From: Flavobacteriales bacterium
Lineage (GTDB): Bacteria > Bacteroidota > Bacteroidia > Flavobacteriales_F > PHOS-HE28
NCBI GenBank assembly: GCA_016717225.1
Contig: JADKGB010000008.1
Span: 1-24,948 of the forward strand
DNA: 24,948 nucleotides
Reading direction: 5' to 3'
Part shown: positions 10,077-18,014 of the stretch, one piece after another
Position numbering within the stretch: the first letter of the stretch is position 1
How the letters are laid out: every line of letters begins with the position of its first letter
Translations under genes and position numbers: made by a program
Notes under the pieces: model-generated
The model's input: the letters and a program-made list of their open reading frames with translations, nothing else
Databases searched by the model: none
Told to the model about the DNA's origin: nothing

Positions 10077-10733
10077 ATGCCCTTAGACAAAAACCAAATG
10101 GCCAGGCGCATAGCGCGCGAATTGCAGGACGGCTGGTACGTGAACCTCGGTATTGGGATCCCCACATTGGTAGCCAACCATATACCTGCAGGTATCAACG
10201 TAACGCTGCAAAGTGAGAACGGGATCCTCGGCATGGGGCCTTTTCCATACGAGGGCGAAGAAGACGCGGACTTGATCAACGCAGGAAAGCAAACGGTAAC
10301 GCTTTTGCCGGGCAGCAGCATCTTCGACAGCGCCACCAGCTTCGCGATGATCCGCTCACAAAAGGTTCAACTCACCGTGCTCGGCGCAATGGAAGTTGCT
10401 GATAACGGCGACATCGCGAATTGGAAGATCCCCGGCAAAATGGTGAAAGGCATGGGTGGTGCCATGGATCTGGTGGCGAGCGCGCAGAACATCATTGTGT
10501 GCATGCTGCACACCAACAAGGCGGGTGAAAGCAAACTGTTGAGGAAGTGTTCGCTCCCACTTACCGGTGTCGGTTGCGTAAAAAAGATCGTGAGCGACCT
10601 GGGTGTATTTGATGTGACGCCGGAAGGGTTCAAACTACTGGAACGCGCGCCGGGGGTGAGCGTGGAGGAGATACGCGCGAAGACGGAGGGAAGGTTGGTG
10701 GTGCCGGACGAGGTGCCAGAGATGACCCTTTGA
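10077..10733 (+). CDS. scoB: 3-oxoacid CoA-transferase subunit B
   Basis: This is the beta subunit of succinyl-CoA:acetoacetate-type CoA-transferase, 218 residues and full length. It begins MPLDKNQMARRIARELQDG and contains VNLGIGIPTLVANHIP and LQSENGILGMGPFP. Glu47 in SENG is the catalytic glutamate that forms the acyl-CoA thioester intermediate. Further family blocks are GSSIFDSATSFAMIR, GAMEVADNGDIANW and MGGAMDLVASA. It must pair with the alpha subunit encoded at 5727-6423. ATG 10077 is 55 bases after the stop of membrane protein B. The continuous open frame from 8160 is an artefact of an upstream frameshift and does not indicate a fusion. The next gene starts within ten bases, so it is probably in one transcript with the GT-C genes on both sides. 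Confidence 0.93.
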   Translation: MPLDKNQMARRIARELQDGWYVNLGIGIPTLVANHIPAGINVTLQSENGILGMGPFPYEGEEDADLINAGKQTVTLLPGSSIFDSATSFAMIRSQKVQLTVLGAMEVADNGDIANWKIPGKMVKGMGGAMDLVASAQNIIVCMLHTNKAGESKLLRKCSLPLTGVGCVKKIVSDLGVFDVTPEGFKLLERAPGVSVEEIRAKTEGRLVVPDEVPEMTL

Positions 10734-10742
10734 GTTGTGAAG

Positions 10743-12767
10743 ATGGTTCGAGCCTGGCTGAAAAAGGCAAATCCGGTCATCTGGTTCACGCTCGCGTTCC
10801 TTCTGATGTGCTGCGCCTATGAGATGGGGCGCGTACTGAACTTGCGACCGGAAGCGCACCATTTCTGGCGACAGACAGACTGCCTATCACTCGCTTGGAA
10901 TTACTACGACACGACCTGGAACCTCTTCGAGCCGGCCATGCATTCGCAGCTGGCTGACGGTGGTGAAACGGGCAAAAGCGCAGGCGAATTCCCATTGCTG
11001 TATTACGTCATAGGTATGATCTGGCGCATCACCGGGCCAAGCGAAATGATCTACCGGTCGGTGGGCCTGCTGCTGCACTTTCTTGGAACCCTGGCCTTGT
11101 TCAACATCGTGCGCCGAGCCACCCGCAGTGCCTTCTGGGGTGGTGCCATCTCCCTCCTCCTGTTCACCTCGCCCGCCATCCTTTATTTCGGGGTGGCCTT
11201 CCTAACCGATGTGCCCGCCTTGGATATCTCGCTCATCGGCTGGTGGTTCCTACTGCGCCACAGCACAGAGGGCATTAAGAAGCATCTCATCATCGCCATC
11301 AGTTGCTTCGCACTGGCCATGCTCCTGAAGGTGACCGCTGGTATGAGCCTCATAGCGCTCCTGGGTGTGCTGTTCATTGAAACGTTGTTCCCAAAAGCTT
11401 TCGATCGGCGCGTTTTCCATCAACTCGGTCTCTCCTGGATGCTCTTCGCCGCTGGACTGGGCTTGGTGTTCGCATGGTACGCCTATGCCGACCATTACAA
11501 CGAACTGCATCATTTCAGATACACCTTTAACGACACCTGGTCCTATTGGAGCAGGACGCCAGAAGAGCGCGAGGCGGCCACCGAACTGGGCTGGCGGTTC
11601 ATCGTCTTTCAAGTCTTCGATACGAGCGTCTGGATCCTCGTGCTTGCAGCTATTGTCGCGCTTCTGCTCAACTTCCGCAGGATCGATCTCCGGGCACATG
11701 CCGTTTGGGGTGCTTTGCTCATCGGCTCCGTCCTGTTTACAGCGCTGTGGTACATGGCACTGAACGGGCACGACTATTATTGGATCAACCCCATGATCGC
11801 CCCGATCGCCATCCTTGTCCTCTTCGTATGGTGGCTCGGTCGCGACCATCCGGACATCCTCGGATCACGTTGGGCGAAGTGGGCGATGAGCGCACTCCTG
11901 CTCTACAACGTCGCTTATGCCTCTACCAATGAGCGCATGCGCTACAATGAGAGCGGCCGGATGGACCACACGAACCTCTTGCCCACCTACCACGAACGCG
12001 AGCTCCTTTGGTGGAACGGCACGGGCTGGTACGACCTGAAGACTCTCTATGAGATCGGGCCTTACTTGGATTCCATCGGCGTAGAGAAACAGGCGCGTGT
12101 GCTCTTTTGTGATGACGAATCGATCAATGGCGCGTTGGTGATGGCCGGACGGCGAGGATGGACGTCCTTCGGTCATGACCTGAGAAAAGCTTCATCACTG
12201 GACCACTTGCTGGACAAAGGCCTGGCCTACATCATTGCTAGTGACCCGAAGTGGCTGAACGCCCCTCATCTGCAACCACTGATGACCAAGCCGATAGGCC
12301 AATTCGGTAACTTCAGGATATTCGATGTGCGCGGGTTGCATTCGCTGACCACCGTTTTCAAGAGCTGGTCCGGGGCGGACCCACCATTCAAATTGCGCAG
12401 CACCGGCGAGGCGTGCAGCGACAACGGAAGCCCTTGGTGCTTCGGTAGCCAGCAGTACCCATTGGAGATGAAACTCCTCCCAGCTGTTCCGCTTCATTCT
12501 GAAGGCACATTCGTACGCCTCCACGGACGCGTGACCCATGAGATGCCAAGTAGCGACGATCTTCAACTCATCATCGCGGAAGACAGCGCAGAGATCAACT
12601 TATCGCGCACGGTCTTTTTTTTGACCTCTGGTCCATTCGATGTGCAACACCCCTTGCTCCATTCGGGCCAAGGCACTTCAACATTGGCTTACGTTTGGAA
12701 CCGCTCCAACCTCCCATTCCGAATGGACAGTCTCGATTTGAATATGCATCAATACATGGCTCCTTGA
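10743..12767 (+). CDS. GT39/ArnT-like polytopic glycosyltransferase C
   Basis: About 674 residues. An N-terminal helix is followed by PEAHHFWRQTDCLSLAWNYY and AMHSQLADGGETGKSAGEFPLLYYV. The HFWRQ-D and GEFP-L-YY pattern is the first periplasmic loop of bacterial PMT/ArnT-like GT-C enzymes (family GT39 and relatives). These transfer a sugar from polyprenyl phosphate to proteins, lipids or glycans. About ten hydrophobic segments continue to near residue 400 (FLTDVPALDISL, NGHDYYWINPMIAP). A long periplasmic tail with beta-strand character follows, ending LPFRMDSLDLNM. GTG 10737, two codons upstream, is an alternative start. It follows scoB by ten bases and precedes the DPM1-like GT2 by 37 bases, which suggests that gene supplies its donor. 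The acceptor is unknown. Confidence 0.82.
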   Translation: MVRAWLKKANPVIWFTLAFLLMCCAYEMGRVLNLRPEAHHFWRQTDCLSLAWNYYDTTWNLFEPAMHSQLADGGETGKSAGEFPLLYYVIGMIWRITGPSEMIYRSVGLLLHFLGTLALFNIVRRATRSAFWGGAISLLLFTSPAILYFGVAFLTDVPALDISLIGWWFLLRHSTEGIKKHLIIAISCFALAMLLKVTAGMSLIALLGVLFIETLFPKAFDRRVFHQLGLSWMLFAAGLGLVFAWYAYADHYNELHHFRYTFNDTWSYWSRTPEEREAATELGWRFIVFQVFDTSVWILVLAAIVALLLNFRRIDLRAHAVWGALLIGSVLFTALWYMALNGHDYYWINPMIAPIAILVLFVWWLGRDHPDILGSRWAKWAMSALLLYNVAYASTNERMRYNESGRMDHTNLLPTYHERELLWWNGTGWYDLKTLYEIGPYLDSIGVEKQARVLFCDDESINGALVMAGRRGWTSFGHDLRKASSLDHLLDKGLAYIIASDPKWLNAPHLQPLMTKPIGQFGNFRIFDVRGLHSLTTVFKSWSGADPPFKLRSTGEACSDNGSPWCFGSQQYPLEMKLLPAVPLHSEGTFVRLHGRVTHEMPSSDDLQLIIAEDSAEINLSRTVFFLTSGPFDVQHPLLHSGQGTSTLAYVWNRSNLPFRMDSLDLNMHQYMAP

Positions 12768-12804
12768 GATTGTTCTATCACGACTCTCACAGGACTGAAC
12801 ACGC

Positions 12805-13518
12805 ATGAACTTGAAGACACTTTCCATCATCATCCCCGCCTACAACGAGGAGCGCACCATACACCGGATCCTGGACAAGGTGCGCGATGTGCGTTTGGAA
12901 CACGGCATCACCAAAGAGGTGATCATCGTGAACGATGGCTCGCGCGATGGAACGGTTGCGGCTGTTCACGCGTACATGGCGGCCAATCCATCGTTGGGTA
13001 TCCGTTTCTTTGAGCAACCCCAGAATATGGGCAAAGGCGCAGCGATACACCGCGGCATTCGCGAAGCAACAGGCGAATACCTCATTGTGCAAGATGCGGA
13101 TCTGGAGTACGATCCGCGCGAATACAACGATCTTCTGCGGCCGGTGATGGATGGCTTTGCGGACGTGGTCTTTGGTTCACGCTTCATGGGCCACCATCCG
13201 CATCGCATTCTTTTCTTCTGGCATAGCATCGGCAATAAGTTCTTGACCAACCTGTCCAACGCGTTCAATAATTTGAACCTGACGGATATGGAGACGTGCT
13301 ATAAGCTGATCCGTAGCGATATCGCCAAAGCACTTCCTCTAAAGGAACAACGCTTCGGATTTGAGCCGGAAGTCACAGCGAAGTTGGCACGTGTGCCTGA
13401 CGTACGCATCTATGAGGTGGGGATCAGCTACTACGGCCGAACGTATGCCGAAGGAAAGAAGATCGGTTGGAAGGATGGCTTTCGGGCTATCTGGTGCATT
13501 GTGAAGTACGGCTTGTGA
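12805..13518 (+). CDS. GT2 family glycosyltransferase, dolichyl/polyprenyl-phosphate sugar synthase (DPM1-like)
   Basis: This is a 237-residue, intact, soluble GT-A enzyme. It begins LSIIIPAYNEERTIHRIL, with NDGS (residues 43-46) in the nucleotide-binding region. MGKGAAIHRGIREATGEYLIVQDADLEYD contains the D-A-D metal motif at residues 97-99. GSRFMGHHPHR, the METCYKL block and RFGFEPEVTAKLAR are typical of dolichol-phosphate mannosyltransferase-like proteins. There are no C-terminal transmembrane helices, as in short DPM1-type enzymes. It would transfer mannose or glucose from a nucleotide sugar to a polyprenyl phosphate at the inner face of the membrane, making the donor for GT-C enzymes such as the gene 37 bases upstream. 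The stop is directly adjacent to the stop of the convergent minus-strand gene, with no spacer and no obvious terminator. Confidence 0.9.
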   Translation: MNLKTLSIIIPAYNEERTIHRILDKVRDVRLEHGITKEVIIVNDGSRDGTVAAVHAYMAANPSLGIRFFEQPQNMGKGAAIHRGIREATGEYLIVQDADLEYDPREYNDLLRPVMDGFADVVFGSRFMGHHPHRILFFWHSIGNKFLTNLSNAFNNLNLTDMETCYKLIRSDIAKALPLKEQRFGFEPEVTAKLARVPDVRIYEVGISYYGRTYAEGKKIGWKDGFRAIWCIVKYGL

Positions 13519-14627
13519 TCAAGTAAGCCAGAGTGCTTCCTTCCATGCGCTGATCAGTCGTGCCCAAGTCCAATCCGGACCATCCCAGCAACAGCGGTAG
13601 ATCACCGTCATTCGCACGTTCAACAACAACAAGAAGCAAGTGATGGCCACCGCGGAGATCCTCAGCCAGGGCTTCCTCGCTCGCGCGTGCAGAACGGTCC
13701 AGCCGATGGGGAGCGCCAGCCAAGCCAACAGTTCCGTGAAGCCCCTGAAGCCATACGCAGCCCCAAGCCACCAGGCCCACCAGGAAGAATAAACGTACCA
13801 TGTCAGGCCCCATACAAGGAGCATCATGCGCGCCCCATCCCATTCATTTTTCGCGGCTTTCAGCAGGAAGTACATCACCGGCAGCATCACCGGAGAATAA
13901 ATGAACCACCCGTTCTGGTGGCTGAATAGCACATCCATAAAATGCGGTGCACTCCAATCGAAGCCCTGGCCGGCTTGGCCGTAGCTGAAGACCAGCCAAT
14001 GTCCGGTCGTTGCGGCCTTACCAGAACCAGCAACGATCCGCAAGTGCACAGTTGTAATACCTGATGAGCAGCAGGACGGTAACGGATGAAGATGGCGAGG
14101 TGGAACAACCACGCGAACAGAAAGAACGCGTAGGAATGCGACATGCACGCTTCCCAACTGGAATAATAGTAAAGGTTGCCGCCGAAGAGCACGATGAGCA
14201 AAACGCACAATACGGTGGTGCGATCGAAAAACTGCCCCAACGCACCATAGAGCATGCGCATGCCGAGTGCCACATACATCGCCACGCCCAGGAGCTGGGC
14301 CACGGCATAGGGCTCCGAGAAGCCCGTGGTCGGATACCCTAGGACCTTGGCGGCGATATTACCGATCCAGAAGAAGGGCATTTGCAACCACGCTGGGCCG
14401 ATACTGAGCAGGCTGAGTGTATTGCCGTTCGGCAAACCGACCGCCCAAGGCAAATGGAGCAGATCACCGCCGAGGAAGGCTGCTGGCAGGTATTGGTAGT
14501 AACCGTAAGAATCAGTCTCATGCCCGAGGAACTTACCCAACTCATCAGCATGCACCAACAGTGCTGTTCCGAGCACGAGGATGAAAGTCGCCGCCGCGAC
14601 CCACCACGACACATTCGAACGATCCAT
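13519..14627 (-). CDS. Polytopic GT-C-like membrane protein D, frameshifted and apparently shortened inside
   Basis: An N-terminal signal-anchor helix is followed by HETDSYGYYQYLPAAFLGGDLLHLPW, a D-S-Y-G-Y-Y-x-Y-L-P first loop common in Bacteroidota mannosyltransferase-like membrane proteins. Further helices and YPTTGFSEPYAVAQLLGVAMYVALG follow. Near 14015-14045 the frame changes between LLVLVRP and TGHWLVFSYGQAGQGFDW. The second part (MDVLFSHQNGWFIYSPVMLPV, then helices) runs to the stop. In relatives as I remember them, the LVRP helix and the GxWLVYSYG block are about 90 residues apart; here they almost touch. Length is about 370 residues, so an internal deletion is likely in addition to the indel. 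ATG 14627 (MDRSNV) is preferred over 14642 because AGGGG lies four bases before it. It is convergent with the GT2 at 12805 and divergent from the GT2 at 14737. Confidence 0.68.
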
Positions 14628-14725
14628 CGACCCCTGTTTCATCTTCTAGCGCGATCCGCTGTTATTTCGCCATCCGGCCAAACGTAAGGTGGAAAGCTCC
14701 CGACAAGCGGATCCAACAGGGGTCG
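14628..14725. promoter_or_regulatory. Divergent intergenic region with an 11-base inverted repeat at both starts
   Basis: CGACCCCTGTT (14628-14638) is the exact reverse complement of AACAGGGGTCG (14715-14725). Each copy, read in its gene's direction, ends just before an ATG: directly before ATG 14627 on the minus strand, and two bases before ATG 14728 on the plus strand. ATG 14728 meets a stop after one codon, and the next ATG is at 14737. The repeat could be a shared operator, or a shared AGGGG ribosome-binding context duplicated at both genes. No convincing -33/-7 Bacteroidota promoter was found by eye. Confidence 0.4.
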
Positions 14726-14736
14726 AAATGACATAG

Positions 14737-15458
14737 ATGACCCCCCCGGTGATACATATCGTGATCCGTGCTACAACCCTCCGCAGGATTGGGCTCGCAC
14801 ATTGGTGGGCCGCATGCTGGAGCTGAGGCGGGCCGTAAGCCCTGTTGAGCTGAAGATCATTCTTGTGAACGACGGCTCCACCAAAGGCGTCGGCGTGGTA
14901 GACCGCGAGTTATTGCTGACACAACTGAAGGATGTGCGTTGGCTGGAGCATCCGGTTAACAAGGGCAAGGGCGCTGCCTTGCGCACTGGTGTTCAAGCCG
15001 CGAACGGCTCGCTCGTGCTTTTCACCGATGTGGATGTCCCCTACACGGTGGTCTGCATGGCGGCTGTGGTCGAAGGACTCACAGAGGGAAGCGATATTGT
15101 GCTGGGGCAGCGGTCGGCCTCGTATTACAAACGCGTTCCGCGAGTGCGGGTGGCCATCTCCAAGCTGTTCCGCTTCGTTTTGAAACGGATACTGCGTTTT
15201 GTTATCTCGGACACACAGTGCGGCCTGAAAGGCTTCAACGCGAAGGGTGGTGCTCTTTTCCTAGCCACCACGGTGGATCGCTTCCTCTTCGATATGGAGT
15301 TCGTGATGCTCGCGTCGCGCGAACAAGGCCTGCGCGTCACTACGGTGGATGCTCGCCTGAACGAGGGGGTCACATTCACCCGTATGAACATGCGCATACT
15401 TGTGCGCGAGGGCTTCAATTTCCTCGGGCTACTGCTACGTTCAGGACCTCGGGGTTGA
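14737..15458 (+). CDS. GT2 family glycosyltransferase, second DPM1-like enzyme (one frameshift)
   Basis: About 240 residues after repair. ATG 14737 reads MTPPVIHIVIP. One base is missing near 14766 (CCG instead of CCCG), after which CYNPPQDWARTLVGRMLELRR continues in the main frame. This restores the normal GT2 opening (IVIPCYNP), which is lost if the TTG at 14802 is taken as start. Other family features are VNDGST, the NKGKGAALRTGV block, the metal motif in LFTDVDVPY, and DTQCGLKGFNAKGGALF with RFLFDMEFVMLA. No membrane helix follows. It would form a polyprenyl-phosphate sugar, as inferred for the first GT2. It is about 25-30% like that enzyme by eye and belongs to the subgroup with FDME in place of FEPE. 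The last 44 bases overlap the convergent membrane protein gene. Confidence 0.85.
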
Positions 15459-17795
15459 GCGGGATGTTATCCCGAACGATGAGTTCGCCGCCCGGAGCCT
15501 TCTCTGTGCGCCAGTAGTGCACATCCACTCGGCGCAGGTAGATGTGATCCACGCTATACTGTAGGTCCACCCATGCCCTTCCCGACAAGAGGAGCGCATT
15601 GCGCTTTCCGGCCTTCGGTGAGAAGCGCACGGTGCAGATGGTGCGGTCGGGCATCTGCATAGGCAGGCGACGCATGTCCCAAAGCTTCTCCCATGTGCCA
15701 TCGTTCCTGCCCGGTGTGTTGTGCTCCCAGATCACCGGTATGTTGCGCGAAGCCTTGTCGATCTCACGGAATACGAATCCCAGTTCGTACTCCGCTGCGG
15801 GATCGAGAGTACCCGGTGCGAATTCGTATAAGAGCTTCGTATCCCGCACCTCCGCCTCGAATTCACGCGGACTCAACGGTACGAATACCGCGCCCGCCGT
15901 ATCAGCGATCGTTGTACCCTCAGGCCATTCCATCACACCATCCTGCCAGCGGGTCAACAAGCGTGGGGCGTTCTCCGGCGCCAAGCCCCAAGGTGCATCA
16001 ATGTGCATGGAGAACGGTTCGATCACTTGCTCATACCAGCCGACGTATAGCGGCGAAGTGCATTCGACAAGCTCATCGGTAGTGATCACAGCAATCTGCC
16101 GGTCGAGTTCTCCAAGATAGGATAGCAGCGGTCCATGAGTCGCTGCTCGTCGGCATCCAGCCCATCCGGTGCGCATATCACGAGCACGGTATCACCCATT
16201 TGCAGATCGGCCTTGATGGCCTTCCTGAACTCCAATGGCGCAAGCAGGCCGAATTGACGGCGCGCTTCTTCCAACGCCGTGCGGCTCGTGATGCCCGCCA
16301 ACACCGCCGCACCACTGTGGTAGGCGATGGGGTAGAGCGCCCCGTTAGCGCGTTCATCGCCGCCGCGGTTGTACACCTCGGCACCACCGTGCCCGAAAGG
16401 CAGGGGCATTACGGCGACCGGTTTGAAGGCTTCGGCGATCTTCACCATCGCTTCAATCGAGGGATCCAGGTTATCGCGTTTGAAAGGGTCGGGGTGCCCG
16501 GTGCTCCACTCGGCCACGCTCTGTTGCTGTGTGAACCCCTCGACTATATCCGCACCACAAGCCAGGATGAACATCGCGCCGGCGGCATACCGGATGAAGC
16601 CACGCGAGGTGCGGATATAGTCGTGCGATCGAACCAGCACGAAAACGACCAGCACCATCTGGAAGACCCAGGCGAATCGGGAAAGACTGCGGAACTGCTT
16701 CAGTGCGGGGAGCAGATCATACAGGGCGCTCTGTAGATCGAGTGCGAAGAACAAAGGCACCAGTGAGGCTACCAACCAGAGCGCTGGCACATCAAGGCCT
16801 CGCGCGCCTTCGCGTTTCCAACCGAATCCGCGAAGCAAGTGCACCACCACGATGAGCGCCGCAAGCACTATGGTGCCGGCACCGAGATAGCACCAAGATT
16901 CCCACGCTGCTTCAGTACCACTGTCCCAAATGTCCGTGATGGGTTTCAAAAAGGTCCGCTGGATCGGATCGCAGAGGCCAGCAATGGATTGCGCGTTGTC
17001 CAAATACGTATTCGGGACAGCCGGTCGGTCCACATGCACATCGAAAATACGCAGGGCGCCGAAAAACAGTAGCGTGGGCGCCACCACCTGCAACGCCAGA
17101 GGACGCCAACGCCACCAGTGCCCCTCTGTGATGTTCGTCAGCAAGGTGTGCGTGCCTAACAGCATGGCCAGCATCAAGCCGAGGTACGGGTGTGTGAAGT
17201 AGGCGAAGACCATCACTGTGCCCACCGCTAACTGGGGTTTCCAACCGGTTCGGTCTTTCGCCCTTATGGACAGCCACCAGACAAGGGAAAGCAGCCATGC
17301 ATGTGCAAGCCCCATATGGCCAGGAATGCGGAATACCTGGGGCGTCATCAACGCAGCACCGAGGGCCGCGAGGACTGCGGCCCAGCCCTTCACCCCAAAA
17401 CTGCCCAAGATGCGATGCAGGAAGATGCCATGCAGCACGAGCCCGATGACCAGCAGGATGTTCAACACACCGATCGCCTGCACACCGGTAAGTGGCAACG
17501 CGCCCAAGAGCCAGGCCAGCCATGGCTGTGCATCGGCATAGACCACGGATTCGCCGTAGGGGAAGTTGAAGCCCTTGTCGTTCCAATATGCATCGCCGTA
17601 TTGCACGTGATAGGCGAACGTGAAGTAGTTCTTCGCGCCATCGCCGGAGGTGCTGAAGACCACCGCCCCAGGGTCCGACAGCGCCTCCGCGTATAGCACA
17701 CTGACCAGTAACAACAAGCTCAGCGCGACGATCACCAACCCGCCATGGGCCCGAACCCATTGCGCCACGCGGCCTACAACCGTCTTGATCTCCAC
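15415..17795 (-). CDS. Large polytopic GT-C/YfhO-like membrane protein E (one frameshift)
   Basis: About 793 residues when a one-base loss near 16130 (DRC to DPLLSYLGELDRQ) is repaired. A basic N-terminus and first helix are followed by FSTSGDGAKNYFTFAYHVQYGDAYW and NFPYGESVVYADAQPWLAW. This is an extracytoplasmic loop rich in Asp, Tyr and Trp, as in GT-C-type proteins. About ten helices follow (FAYFTHPYLGLMLAML, WCYLGAGTIVLAALIVVVHLL, FRSLSRFAWVFQMVLVVFVLV) and then a long periplasmic part. That part starts with an alpha/beta section (VAVMPLPFGHGG) and ends in a beta-rich tail (YELGFVFREIDK ... LLLSGRAWVDLQ). The start codon at 17795 is GTG. Donor and acceptor are unknown. It lies downstream of the small ORF at 17824-18014 on the same strand. 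Its 3' end overlaps that of the convergent GT2. Confidence 0.78.
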
Positions 17796-17823
17796 GCGCC
17801 GAAAGTAGCCGTCCTCAGCACCT

Positions 17824-18014
17824 TCAATGCGCGGCTATGCGCTCATACACCTTCACCACTGGCCCATCCACCAGCACGTTCGAAGTGCCGCGGGTGCACG
17901 TGCGCACGGTCCCGCCGGCGTCCACGTCCAGCTCCTTTCTCGAACCGAACTCTTTTCTTCATGCTTGGCCCCATTCCGGCCGCTTCCGGGCGGGTCGTTC
18001 TCGGGATGCTTCAT
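17824..18014 (-). CDS. Candidate 63-residue small protein (one indel), unknown function
   Basis: ATG 18014 opens a hydrophilic N-terminus (MKHPENDPPGSGRNGAKHEEK). With one base restored in an A-run near 17952, the frame continues EFGSRKELDVDAGGTVRTC, TRGTSNVLVDGPVVKVYERIAAH to a TGA at 17824-17826. The second part has alternating hydrophobic beta-strand character and codon use like the neighbouring genes. Without the indel the two frames give only a 39-codon and a 53-codon piece. It lies 28 bases upstream of membrane protein E, in the same direction, so it could be the first gene of that operon. I recognise no family. The reconstruction depends on one assumed sequencing error, so this is tentative. 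Confidence 0.38.

Noticed and set aside
16912..17760. 282-codon minus-strand open frame
   Set aside because: It is an alternative frame within membrane protein E and lacks hydrophobic helices or motifs.
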